This document shows, piece after piece, positions 9,355 through 17,925 of a stretch of DNA of 64,000 nucleotides (positions within the stretch are counted from its first letter, which is position 1; every line of letters begins with the position of its first letter). Below the pieces are notes generated by a model. It saw only the letters and a program-made list of their open reading frames with translations, was not told the origin of the DNA and did not search any database. The stretch comes from Alphaproteobacteria bacterium (lineage in GTDB: Bacteria; Pseudomonadota; Alphaproteobacteria; Rickettsiales; SXRF01): contig JANYES010000013.1 in the NCBI GenBank assembly GCA_025362975.1, forward strand, positions 53,303 to 117,302. Direction: 5' to 3'. The translations under genes and the position numbers were made by a program.

Positions 9355-10332
9355 ATGGGCCAGATCGTACGAATCCACGCCACCGGCGGACCTGAAGTAC
9401 TGAAAGTCGAGGATGCGCCGATTATCCAGCCGGGTGTCAGTGAAGTGCTGATCCACCAACGCGCCATCGGCGTCAATTACATCGATATTTACCACCGCAC
9501 CGGGCTGTATAAGCTGATGTCCTATCCCATCGGCCTCGGCATGGAAGCCTCCGGCGTCGTGGAAAAGGCAGGCAAATCGGTCACCAACGTGAAGGAAGGC
9601 GACCGCGTGGCCTATTGCGGCGGCCCCGTGGGTGCGTATGCCGAATACCGCACGATTCCCGCACGCCATGTCATCAAGCTGCCCGACACCATCTCGCACG
9701 AACAGGCAGCCGCCGTGATGCTCAAGGGCCTGACCGCGCATTACCTGACCTACCTGACATTCCGCATCCATCCGGGCGACACCGTGCTGATTCACGCGGC
9801 AGCGGGCGGGGTAGGGCTCATCGCCTGCCAGATGGCCAAACATTTAGGCGCTACAGTGCTTGGCACTGTCAGCACGGAGGAAAAAGCGATACTCGCCCGC
9901 GAAAATGGCTGCGATTATCCGATTCTGTATACGCAGGAAGATCTGGTCGAAAAGGTGCGCGACATTACAGGCGGGAAGGGGGTAGACGTTGTCTATGACT
10001 CCGTCGGGAAAACCACCTTCAACGCCTCGCTGGATTGTTTGAAACGCTTTGGCATGATCGTCAGTTTCGGGCAGTCTTCCGGGCTGATTCCGGCCTTTGA
10101 CCCGCAGATCCTGTCGCAGAAAGGTTCGCTATACCTGACGCGCCCGACGCTGATGCACCATATTGAAAACTACGACGAATATACCGCCAACGCCGAGACT
10201 TTGTTCGAGCTGATCGCGAAGAAAATTGTCAATGTACGCATCGGCGGGCTATATCATCTGGAAGAAGTCAAACAGGCGCATATCGACCTGGAATCGCGCA
10301 AAACCACGGGTGCCTTGATTCTTCAGGCGTAG
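9355..10332 (+). CDS. Zinc-independent NADPH:quinone oxidoreductase (MDR family)
   Basis: A 325-residue medium-chain dehydrogenase/reductase of the quinone reductase (QorA) branch, expected to reduce quinones or related electrophiles with NADPH. It shows the N-terminal GroES-like domain (GVNYIDIYHRTGLY, GMEASGVVEKAG), then the nucleotide-binding loop HAAAGGVGLIACQMAK and VDVVYDSVGKTTF. The zinc ligands of alcohol dehydrogenases are absent, as expected for this branch. The ATG is 62 bases from the divergent mnmE start. Its stop overlaps the tail of the convergent gene at 10323-12029 by 10 bases. The physiological substrate cannot be read from sequence. Confidence 0.9.
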   Translation: MGQIVRIHATGGPEVLKVEDAPIIQPGVSEVLIHQRAIGVNYIDIYHRTGLYKLMSYPIGLGMEASGVVEKAGKSVTNVKEGDRVAYCGGPVGAYAEYRTIPARHVIKLPDTISHEQAAAVMLKGLTAHYLTYLTFRIHPGDTVLIHAAAGGVGLIACQMAKHLGATVLGTVSTEEKAILARENGCDYPILYTQEDLVEKVRDITGGKGVDVVYDSVGKTTFNASLDCLKRFGMIVSFGQSSGLIPAFDPQILSQKGSLYLTRPTLMHHIENYDEYTANAETLFELIAKKIVNVRIGGLYHLEEVKQAHIDLESRKTTGALILQA

Positions 10333-12029
10333 CGCACACCGATCTGGCTGGTTTTATCCACCAGCTCAGCGGTGGCGTCGCTGATCTGGGCGAAATGGTA
10401 TTCTTCAAACTTTTCAATCGCCTCATTGACAAGTGCCGCACCGATCACCAGCCCTTCGACATAGCCGAACGTATCATGGATCCAGTGCTTGGTTTTTCCG
10501 GCGGCGTTATCCTTCCTACGCCCGAAGGCCTGCATCGTGATGTCGGCGGCGCTCGCTGCACCCGTCATGAAACAGATCACGCCCGGCAGGCCCCAGCCCA
10601 ACGTATGCAGGAAGTTCTGCGAATCCAGCAGGTTCGGACGGCACATGTAGCTTTTGAAAATCTTCTTTTCGTCGCCGGTAAAGCAATGCGGTAAATCTTC
10701 CGCCGAAGACTGGTCGAGCACGACGTTGGCGCGCGCCAGGAAATCCTTCACTTTTTCGACACCGCCATTGGATTTAACGAGAGATTTGAGGAAGCGGATA
10801 CCGGCGAATTTCTCGCCCGGCTCATCCATGTTTTCAATGATTTCCTCCAACTCCTGTGGCGTGATGGCAGCCCAGTCCAAGGCGTGCTGCTTCATCTCGA
10901 TCACTGCGTCAGCGATCTGCTCTAGCTTAATTTCTTTCCAGTTGAGGTTGAATTCATTGACCAGCGATGCGCCGAGCAGCATCTGCCCCGGCTCGGACAC
11001 GTAGGTTTCCATCGCTTTGATGAATTCGCTCTCGTCGGTGCGGCCTTGTATGTGGAGGTGATTGGCTTTGATTGCGCCTTCGCCGACGCAGATCAGCCCG
11101 GGTAATATCCAACCCCATGTTTCTAAGAAATCAGCCGGGGAGAGGTGCCGCGGGTTGCAGCGTATGGCATCGAAAATCCTGCGCTCTTCCGGCCAGTGCT
11201 CGCCGTCGATATCGATTTCAAGGTCAAGCTCGTTCTGTTCATCCACCGCCTTGCGCGCGCGCTGGACGAAGCTGGTGACCGCTTCGAAGCCCTTGCTGGC
11301 GAGCAATCGCTGGAAAAATTCCTGCGCTGCCCAGTCTTTGTGGCCGTTCAGGATGGTCATCTGGGTAATGCGCTGGGCGAGCGCATCCTTCATTTGCGGC
11401 AGATCGTCCATGCGAAGCACGGTATCCTTGATCTGGCGCAGGCGGATCTCTTCCCATTTCTCGATGCCTTCATTGACCAGCGCCGCACCGACGATAAGGT
11501 TCTCATAGGGCGCCACATGCTTCTCGTATGCCTCGTGGAACGTCTTGGCGTGGTTATCGGCACCTTCGTCATGCCCAGCATGCTCGCCGTGCTCCTTGGG
11601 GTGTTCCTCGGGCTTGGCTGGCGGCGTCAGCGCCTGATAGCCGTTATGCATCGCCTTGGCGACCGAACCGCCCAGCGCCGTTAAGCCTACAATGCCCCAC
11701 GCCGCGCCGCGCAGGAACTCATGCCGGTTGATAATAGGCGGGGCGAGGGTGCGGACCACCGCTTTTTCATGCTCTTTCATTTCCGCGAGATCGAGCCCGT
11801 CGCCTTCGTCGAGCATCTTGCGGAAGCGCGCCACCGTATCGAGCAGTCCTTTGGGCCCTCGCTGCTTGAGAAGTTTCTGGTAGAAGCGGATTCCCGAGAT
11901 GGTTTCCTGCTTGGGACCGATACTGGAGATGAGCTTCTTCAATGTGCCTTTTGTCGGCACGTGCGAGGCCGCCCAGAGCTTTTTGTCCGGGGAGGGGGGA
12001 GGTTGATGCGTCGGCGTATCTTCGGCCAT
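10323..12029 (-). CDS. Protein of unknown function with three internal repeats
   Basis: I do not recognise this 568-residue protein. It is built from three diverged copies of a block of about 150 residues, at roughly 46-208, 232-379 and 409-557. Each copy opens with an aromatic/leucine-rich helix (GIRFYQKLL, AQEFFQRLL, GIRFLKSLV). Each then carries a glycine-rich hydrophobic segment beginning FL (residues 105-126, 301-322, 473-494) that could lie in or on a membrane. Each ends in the most conserved part, GAALVNEGIEKWEE, GASLVNEFNLNWKE and GAALVNEAIEKFEE. A histidine/glutamate-rich insert (about 141-166) interrupts the first copy. The N-terminus is proline-rich and lacks a signal peptide. It is 14 bases downstream of a small membrane-anchored gene and probably co-transcribed with it. 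Confidence 0.75.
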   Translation of the reverse strand: MAEDTPTHQPPPSPDKKLWAASHVPTKGTLKKLISSIGPKQETISGIRFYQKLLKQRGPKGLLDTVARFRKMLDEGDGLDLAEMKEHEKAVVRTLAPPIINRHEFLRGAAWGIVGLTALGGSVAKAMHNGYQALTPPAKPEEHPKEHGEHAGHDEGADNHAKTFHEAYEKHVAPYENLIVGAALVNEGIEKWEEIRLRQIKDTVLRMDDLPQMKDALAQRITQMTILNGHKDWAAQEFFQRLLASKGFEAVTSFVQRARKAVDEQNELDLEIDIDGEHWPEERRIFDAIRCNPRHLSPADFLETWGWILPGLICVGEGAIKANHLHIQGRTDESEFIKAMETYVSEPGQMLLGASLVNEFNLNWKEIKLEQIADAVIEMKQHALDWAAITPQELEEIIENMDEPGEKFAGIRFLKSLVKSNGGVEKVKDFLARANVVLDQSSAEDLPHCFTGDEKKIFKSYMCRPNLLDSQNFLHTLGWGLPGVICFMTGAASAADITMQAFGRRKDNAAGKTKHWIHDTFGYVEGLVIGAALVNEAIEKFEEYHFAQISDATAELVDKTSQIGVRYA

Positions 12030-12043
12030 TCTGCAACCTTTAT

Positions 12044-12634
12044 TTAGCTCCGTGCGTCCAATAGCGCCAGCAGCTGCTCAACATAGCCTTTAACTTCGTA
12101 ATGGTCTTCAATAATGATCGTGGCGAATTCCACCAGCTCGGCATGCTTGGCCTGCACGTATTCGTTATGGTTCTGCGAGGTGGGGGGCATCATCAGCAGA
12201 TCGCGGTAATCTTTGTACAGCACGTTGTTATACTTGAACCCGTCCACGACCTTCTTGCACTTATTGTAGCAGACGACAATCGCTTCGCGCAGCGCCTTGT
12301 CGCTCACCGCGCCGATTTTTCCGGCGTTGGTATTGTAGACGGTGAAGTAATCCTGGGTGAGGGGATAGTAAAACTCGAATGCCCCGCCAATGGGCAAGTT
12401 TTCGGCCATAGCGCCGATGCGCTGCATGTGGAAGTTCCACAGCGTGCCGATCTCGATGCCGATGGCGTCGAGCATGTTCTGCACCTCGCGTTCGTCGCGC
12501 TTCTGTTCCTTGGCCATTTCCAGCTGGTACGCCTTCGAACTGGCGCGTAAGCTGAACATCCCGCCGATAACCGCGCCAAGCAGGGCCGTGAGCGGTACGA
12601 TGAATTTTTGCAGTGTTGCTTCAAGCAATTCCAT
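12044..12634 (-). CDS. Small membrane-anchored protein of unknown function
   Basis: A 196-residue product with one transmembrane segment near the N-terminus (residues 11-30, FIVPLTALLGAVIGGMFSLR) followed by a charged, helical, probably cytoplasmic or periplasmic domain. The early part after the membrane segment (KEQKRDEREVQNMLDAIG) looks like a short coiled coil. I recognise no family. It lies 4 bases after yejF and 14 bases before the triplicated protein, all in the same direction, so it may belong to either transcription unit. Both unknown genes carry hydrophobic segments, suggesting a membrane-associated pair, but that is inference. Confidence 0.7.
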   Translation of the reverse strand: MELLEATLQKFIVPLTALLGAVIGGMFSLRASSKAYQLEMAKEQKRDEREVQNMLDAIGIEIGTLWNFHMQRIGAMAENLPIGGAFEFYYPLTQDYFTVYNTNAGKIGAVSDKALREAIVVCYNKCKKVVDGFKYNNVLYKDYRDLLMMPPTSQNHNEYVQAKHAELVEFATIIIEDHYEVKGYVEQLLALLDARS

Positions 12635-12638
12635 GTCG

Positions 12639-14237
12639 TTACTCCCTTATAAATGCCGCATCGATCAGCGTGCGCGTATATTCATGCGTGGGCGCGCCGA
12701 AAATGCGCGCCGAATCACCTTGTTCCACAATCACCCCTTTATGCATCACAATGATATGATGGGCAATCGCCTTCACCACGCGCAAATCGTGGCTGATGAA
12801 CATCAGGCTGAGCGCGTATTTGGCTTGCAGATTTTTCAGCAGCTCGATGATCTGCGCCTGCACGGAAAGGTCGAGCGCAGAGGTCGGCTCGTCGAGCACG
12901 ACAAAGGCGGGTTTAAGCACCATCGCGCGCGCAATGCTCAATCGTTGGCGCTGTCCACCGCTGAATTCGTGTGCATAGCGCTCTTTCATGTCAGGCGACA
13001 GGCCGACATCGGTAAGAATGGTATCGATCATTGCTTCACGTGAAGCATTGTCCAGCCGCTGCCCGTGCACGAGCAGGCCTTCTTCAATGATCTGGCGCAC
13101 ATTCATGCGCGGATTAAGGCTGGAATAGGGGTCTTGAAACACCACCTGCATCTTCTGCCGCAACGGCTGCAGCGCCTTGTTGGAAAACGCGTGGATATCC
13201 TGTCCGAGGAAAACGATTTTCCCCTCGCTTTTAAGCAGCCGCAACAACGCAAATCCGAGCGTGGTCTTCCCCGAGCCCGACTCGCCGACAATGCCGAGCG
13301 TCATCGATTCCATAACCGAAATCGATACCTGATCCACTGCCTTTACGCAACCAACGGTTTTACGAAAAATACCTTTTTTGATTGGAAAATAAACCTTTAG
13401 CTGGTCGCACGAGATAACCTCTGTGGAGCTAGCTGGCAAGGGCAGGGGAGAGCCCTTCGGTTCGGAAGCGAGAAGATGCTGTGTATAACTATGTGCCGGA
13501 TGCGCAAAAACATCCGCCACCTTGCCCTGTTCCACGATCTCGCCATGCTTCATCACCACAACACGGTCGGCAAGTCTACGCACAATGGTCAGATCATGCG
13601 TGATAAACAGTATGGCCATGCCCATAGTGCGTTGCAAATCCTTCAACAGCAGCAGGATTTTGGCCTGAATGGTCACATCCACCGCCGTGGTCGGCTCGTC
13701 GGCGATGAGCAGGTCGGGCCGGTTGGCAATCGCCATTGCAATCATGACCCGCTGGCGCTCGCCGCCTGATAACTGATGCGGAAAGGCGTCCAGCCGGTCC
13801 TTGAAATGCGCAAGGCCCACCTGTTCGAGTACTTCGGTAATGCGTTCGCGGGTTTTGGTGGGGCTAAGCTTGCAGTGTATCTCAATAATTTCACCGATCT
13901 GCCGACCTATAGCGTGCAACGGGTTGAGCGCAGTCATCGGCTCCTGGAAGATCATGCTGATACGCTTGCCCCTAATCTGGCGCAAAACCGCCTCGGGAGC
14001 GCCGACGATCTCCTGTCCGTCGAAGGTAATGCTGCCGGTGATCTTCGCGTTCTTAGGCCGCAACCCGAGGCAGGAAAGCGCCGTCAGCGACTTACCCGAG
14101 CCCGATTCACCCACCACCGCCAGCATCTCGCTCTTTTCGATAGTGAAAGACACGTCCTTCACCACGCTTACCGTGCCAAAGCGCAGCGATAAACCGTTAA
14201 GGGCCAGTAGAGGTGCGCTGGGGGATGGATGTGCCAT
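12639..14237 (-). CDS. yejF: Peptide/microcin C-type ABC transporter, ATP-binding protein YejF
   Basis: A 532-residue protein with two complete ABC ATPase domains, as in YejF and other fused oligopeptide-transport ATPases. The first domain has Walker A GESGSGKS (about residue 43-50), signature LSGGERQRV and Walker [10 protein letters not shown]. The second has [19 protein letters not shown] and [11 protein letters not shown]. The ATG at 14237 follows the Sel1-repeat gene stop by one base. An upstream in-frame extension to 14396 would overlap that gene and reads as unconserved sequence, so I rejected it. The protein should power import through YejB-YejE. Confidence 0.94.
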   Translation of the reverse strand: MAHPSPSAPLLALNGLSLRFGTVSVVKDVSFTIEKSEMLAVVGESGSGKSLTALSCLGLRPKNAKITGSITFDGQEIVGAPEAVLRQIRGKRISMIFQEPMTALNPLHAIGRQIGEIIEIHCKLSPTKTRERITEVLEQVGLAHFKDRLDAFPHQLSGGERQRVMIAMAIANRPDLLIADEPTTAVDVTIQAKILLLLKDLQRTMGMAILFITHDLTIVRRLADRVVVMKHGEIVEQGKVADVFAHPAHSYTQHLLASEPKGSPLPLPASSTEVISCDQLKVYFPIKKGIFRKTVGCVKAVDQVSISVMESMTLGIVGESGSGKTTLGFALLRLLKSEGKIVFLGQDIHAFSNKALQPLRQKMQVVFQDPYSSLNPRMNVRQIIEEGLLVHGQRLDNASREAMIDTILTDVGLSPDMKERYAHEFSGGQRQRLSIARAMVLKPAFVVLDEPTSALDLSVQAQIIELLKNLQAKYALSLMFISHDLRVVKAIAHHIIVMHKGVIVEQGDSARIFGAPTHEYTRTLIDAAFIRE

Positions 14238-14238
14238 G

Positions 14239-14919
14239 TTAGCGATGCGTCCAGCCATTGACCGTTCCCATCGCCTGATTCCCGCTATTGTAAAGCTGGC
14301 TATCCATCTGCTGGGCGTTGGTCGAGCCGCGGTGATAGCGGTTATACTTGGACGCCAGCTCGCGGTTCTGGTTCGCCGCTGCGTTAGGGTCGGCATGCAT
14401 CACCTTGCCGTCGGTTACTTTGAATGGGGTCACGCTGTCATCGCCAAGCGTAGCGCCTGTGGCATCGGCGGCGGCCTTGTCGCGGGCCATCGTGTATTTG
14501 ATCTTACGGGCGGTGGGGTCGCCGTTCTCAGCGGCTTTATCCAGCCAGTATCTGGCTTTTTCCTTGTTGCCGTCCTTGTTGTACAATCCCGCCATGATGG
14601 TCTGCGAGGTTGGCATGCCCTTATCGGCGGCTTTCTGGAACATGTCGCGCGCTTTGGCGGGGTCTTTCGGCACGAGCATGCCTTGCCCGTAAAGCAGCCC
14701 AAGGTTCTGCATGGCGTTGGGATCGCCCTGATCGGCGGCTTTCTGCCACCAGCCCTGTGCGTCCGCGCCCTTGCCCTGCTTGGCATACCCTAGCCCCACT
14801 TCGTTCTGCGCGCTGGCATTGCCCTTTTGCGCCATGTGCAGCAAATCGTCCATGCTCAGATTCGTCGCCAGCGCAGGCCACGCCACTAGCATGTACATCA
14901 CTACGATCAAATACTTCAT
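14239..14919 (-). CDS. Secreted Sel1-repeat (TPR-like) protein inside the yej operon
   Basis: A 226-residue protein starting with a signal peptide (MKYLIVVMYMLVAWPALA). It contains three to four Sel1-like helical repeats, visible as GNASAQNEVGLGY, GDPNAMQNLGLLYGQG, GMPTSQTIMAGLY and GDPTARKIKY. The C-terminal 70 residues have no obvious domain. A strong GGAGG precedes the ATG at 14919, and the start overlaps the yejE stop (ATGA). Sel1 repeats usually form protein-protein scaffolds. Here the periplasmic location and position between permease and ATPase genes suggest an accessory to the transporter, which is inference. Sel1 proteins are not a standard part of yej operons. Confidence 0.85.
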   Translation of the reverse strand: MKYLIVVMYMLVAWPALATNLSMDDLLHMAQKGNASAQNEVGLGYAKQGKGADAQGWWQKAADQGDPNAMQNLGLLYGQGMLVPKDPAKARDMFQKAADKGMPTSQTIMAGLYNKDGNKEKARYWLDKAAENGDPTARKIKYTMARDKAAADATGATLGDDSVTPFKVTDGKVMHADPNAAANQNRELASKYNRYHRGSTNAQQMDSQLYNSGNQAMGTVNGWTHR

Positions 14920-15938
14920 TGTTTTGCCTCCCTGCGCGGGTCGTAAGCATCGCGAACCGCTTCTGAAATAAAAATAATCAATACCAGCATTCCCGCAATT
15001 ACGATAAACCCGGTAAACCCAAGCCACGGCGCCTGCGGGTTGCTTTTACCCTGCAATAGCAATTCACCAAGCGACGCCGAGCCGGGCGGCAGGCCGAAGC
15101 CCAGGAAATCGAGCGTGGTTAGCGCCGTCACCCCGCCGCTCATGACGAACGGAATATAGGTCATCGCTGAAACCAGCGCGTTGGGCAGCACATGGCGCAC
15201 CATAATGCGCCATTCGCTGACGCCGAGCGCGCGCGCCGCTTTCACGTAATCGAAATTGCGCGCCCGCAGGAACTCGGCCCGCACCACATGCGTCAGGCTC
15301 ATCCAGCTAAATAGTAATAAGATGCCGAGCAACCACCAGAAATTAGGTGTCACGATGCTGGCGAGGATAATCAGCAAAAATAATTCGGGGAGGCCCGACC
15401 AGATCTCGATAAAGCGCTGAAACAGCAAATCCGTCATGCCGCCGAAATATCCCTGCACGGCCCCGGCCAGAATCCCCACCACCGAGCTGAACACAGTCAG
15501 CATCAGTCCGAACAGCACCGAAATGCGGAAGCCGTAAATCAGCCGCGCCAGCACGTCACGTCCTTGATCGTCGGTTCCCAGCCAGTTGACGCCGCTCGGT
15601 GGTGAGGGAGCAGGCACGGTAAGGTCATAGTTGATGGTGGTATAGCTGAAGCGGATCGGCGGCCAGACCATCCAGCCATTGGCGTTGATCTTCGAACTCA
15701 GATACGGGTCGCGGTAGGCGGCCTCCGTCTCGAAATCCCCGCCGAAATCCTTCTCGGTGTAGACCTTGAGCACCGGGAAGTAAAATTGATTATTATATTT
15801 CATGATGATGGGCTTATCGTTAGCCACCACTTCGGCAAACAAACTACTGATGAACAGAGCGAGGAAAATCCACAGCGAATAGAACCCCCGCGTATTCCCC
15901 CTGAAAACGGCCAGCCGCCGCTTAGTTATAGGGCTCAT
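14916..15938 (-). CDS. yejE: Peptide/microcin C-type ABC transporter permease YejE
   Basis: An inner-membrane permease of about 340 residues from the binding-protein-dependent family. It has an N-terminal transmembrane helix (SLWIFLALFISSLFAE), a periplasmic loop with the conserved NWLGTDDQGRDVLARLIYG, and the EAA loop region (YVKAARALGVSEWRIMVRHV) that contacts the ATPase. The ATG at 15938 overlaps the stop of the preceding hydrolase gene as ATGA, so I prefer it to the upstream in-frame candidates at 15959 and 15989. It should pair with YejB to form the membrane channel. Confidence 0.94.
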   Translation of the reverse strand: MSPITKRRLAVFRGNTRGFYSLWIFLALFISSLFAEVVANDKPIIMKYNNQFYFPVLKVYTEKDFGGDFETEAAYRDPYLSSKINANGWMVWPPIRFSYTTINYDLTVPAPSPPSGVNWLGTDDQGRDVLARLIYGFRISVLFGLMLTVFSSVVGILAGAVQGYFGGMTDLLFQRFIEIWSGLPELFLLIILASIVTPNFWWLLGILLLFSWMSLTHVVRAEFLRARNFDYVKAARALGVSEWRIMVRHVLPNALVSAMTYIPFVMSGGVTALTTLDFLGFGLPPGSASLGELLLQGKSNPQAPWLGFTGFIVIAGMLVLIIFISEAVRDAYDPRREAKQ

Positions 15939-16813
15939 CGGCGGAACCTTTCCATCCATGCAAAGCAATCGGCGACCACCTCGTCCCACATGTGTAGCAG
16001 CGCGTGGTTACCGCCCGGGTAGATTTTCAGCTCGGTCACTTTTCCTTGCGCTCTCAAGGCCTCAAAAATGGCCACCGAAGCTTCAAACGCCACATCCTTA
16101 TCGTTATCTCCATGCAGCACCAAAACCGGCACGTTGACATCTTGCGGCCAGTCTATCGGCGAACGCGCCGATAGCTGCCCCTGCGGATCCGCCTCATAGC
16201 CCGGAATCAGCGGCACCAGCACCCGGTCGATCATCGGCTGTTCCCTGGCCAGCACATGCGCGTTGGACACCCCGGCAATCGCCACCGCCGCATTGACCTC
16301 GGCTCCGCGCCGAAGCGCCATAAACGTCATCATCCCGCCGCGTGAATGACCGATCATATAGGCGTTGCGCCCATCCCATGCCGGGTTTTGCTTGGCGAGT
16401 TCCAGCAGGTTGAGCACGTCATTCACATCGTCGCCGCCGAACTGGTCCTTGCCCTCGCTGCCGTCGTTGCCCCGATAATTGGAGGCTAGCACCAGATACC
16501 CCCGTCGCGCATAGGGCACCATCGAGCGCAAGGCCGAGAGCACCGTCAGCTTGCCGTATTCACGGCTGCCCCCGCGATTGTAAATGAGCACCGGGTGTTT
16601 GCCCGGCTGCATATCCGGGGGCAGGGCCATCATGCCCGTGACTTTCAGCCCGCCGCTGTCATAAACGATACGCTGCACCGAAACGTCGCTAATCGCCTCA
16701 TATTCTACCAGCATTTTATTATACGCTACCTCCGGCAGCGGGTTCGGGAAGGCGCGCACATCGATCAGATGTTGCAGCGTATGTGGGACGAAGCGTTCAG
16801 CGGAAAGAATCAT
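15935..16813 (-). CDS. S9-type alpha/beta hydrolase (prolyl oligopeptidase-like) inside the yej operon
   Basis: A 292-residue alpha/beta hydrolase related to prolyl oligopeptidase/dipeptidyl peptidase catalytic domains. The nucleophile elbow GHSRGG is near residue 160, the acid is likely in [10 protein letters not shown], and the histidine is in [11 protein letters not shown] short N-terminal region replaces the beta-propeller of long S9 peptidases. There is no signal peptide, so it should be cytoplasmic. It starts with ATG overlapping the yejB stop and ends overlapping the yejE start (both ATGA), so it is translated as part of the transporter operon. The obvious hypothesis is trimming of imported peptides, but an esterase role is possible. 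Confidence 0.85.
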   Translation of the reverse strand: MILSAERFVPHTLQHLIDVRAFPNPLPEVAYNKMLVEYEAISDVSVQRIVYDSGGLKVTGMMALPPDMQPGKHPVLIYNRGGSREYGKLTVLSALRSMVPYARRGYLVLASNYRGNDGSEGKDQFGGDDVNDVLNLLELAKQNPAWDGRNAYMIGHSRGGMMTFMALRRGAEVNAAVAIAGVSNAHVLAREQPMIDRVLVPLIPGYEADPQGQLSARSPIDWPQDVNVPVLVLHGDNDKDVAFEASVAIFEALRAQGKVTELKIYPGGNHALLHMWDEVVADCFAWMERFRR

Positions 16814-17913
16814 GCCTCCCTCCGGTCGAAATCGATACGCGGGTCGATCAGCATGTAGGTGATGTCGCCGAGCAGGTTGAAAACCAGCCCGATGAGCGTG
16901 AAGATGTAGAGCGTCCCGAACATCACCGGATAATCGCGATTAATCACCGCCTCGTAGCCAAGAAGGCCCAGCCCGTTGAGGGAAAATATAATCTCGATCA
17001 ACAGCGCGCTGGTAAACAGGATGCGCAGCAGCGCCGAAGGAAACCCGGCGATTACAATCAGCATGGCGTTGCGGAACACATGCCCATACAAGACCTGCCG
17101 CTCCGCCAGCCCCTTGGAGCGCGCGGTGAGCACGTATTGCTTGTTAATCTCGTCGAGGAAGCAGTTCTTGGTCAGCAGCGTCAGCGAAGCGAACCCGCTG
17201 ATCACCATCGCCGCCACGGGAAGGGTAATATGCCAGAAATAATCAAGAATTTTAGCACCCCATCCCATCTCCGACCAATTGTCCGACACCAGCCATTTAA
17301 GCGGAAACCAATGCACGTAATTCCCACCGGCGAACACAATGATCAGCAAGATGGCAAACAGGAAGCTCGGAATCGCATAACCGACAATAATCACCCAGCT
17401 GGTCCATAAATCGAATCCTGAGCCATCCTGAATGGCTTTGCGGATGCCAAGGGGGATCGACACCAGATAAACGATCAACGTGGTCCACAGCCCCAAAGAA
17501 ATGGTTACAGGCAGGGTTTGACCCACGAGGCTCAGGACGCGCTCGTTGCGGAAAAAACTTTCCCCGAAATCAAAGCGCGCATAGCTTTTGATCATCAGCC
17601 AGAACCGCTCCAGCGGTGGCTTATCAAACCCATACATCTTGGTGATTTGGGCGATGATCTCCGGGTCAAGCCCGCGCCCGCCGCGATAGAGCGAATTGGC
17701 TGCATTACCCTGCGTGCTGACCTTACCCGCGAAATCCGACCCGCCGCCTGAAATGCGCGACATGGCGTCACCCTGCGTCATGCTGGTGAGCTTGGCCACC
17801 ATCTGCTCGACTGGCCCGCCCGGGGCCGCCTGCACGATAGCGAAATTCAGCACCATGATCCCGAACAGCGTGGGAATCATCATTAAAATCCGTCGGATAA
17901 TATAGGCGGTCAT
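16810..17913 (-). CDS. yejB: Peptide/microcin C-type ABC transporter permease YejB
   Basis: A 367-residue inner-membrane permease. It begins with the typical DppB/OppB N-terminus ([21 protein letters not shown]) and contains a long periplasmic loop (about residues 30-130). The EAA motif region [20 protein letters not shown] is followed by the final membrane helices and a tail ending [11 protein letters not shown], typical of YejB. The gene follows yejA by 12 bases and overlaps the hydrolase start by 4. Family assignment to the Yej branch is favoured by the long loop and operon partners. Confidence 0.95.
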   Translation of the reverse strand: MTAYIIRRILMMIPTLFGIMVLNFAIVQAAPGGPVEQMVAKLTSMTQGDAMSRISGGGSDFAGKVSTQGNAANSLYRGGRGLDPEIIAQITKMYGFDKPPLERFWLMIKSYARFDFGESFFRNERVLSLVGQTLPVTISLGLWTTLIVYLVSIPLGIRKAIQDGSGFDLWTSWVIIVGYAIPSFLFAILLIIVFAGGNYVHWFPLKWLVSDNWSEMGWGAKILDYFWHITLPVAAMVISGFASLTLLTKNCFLDEINKQYVLTARSKGLAERQVLYGHVFRNAMLIVIAGFPSALLRILFTSALLIEIIFSLNGLGLLGYEAVINRDYPVMFGTLYIFTLIGLVFNLLGDITYMLIDPRIDFDRREA

Positions 17914-17925
17914 GCAAGCAACCTG

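Noticed and set aside
13032..13047. Possible fourth parS (TGCTTCACGTGAAGCA)
   Set aside because: Two mismatches from consensus, in a coding region of yejF, so not counted as a site.
14238..14396. Longer yejF N-terminus
   Set aside because: It would overlap the Sel1-repeat gene and its residues resemble a shadow frame; the ATG at 14237 gives a normal YejF.
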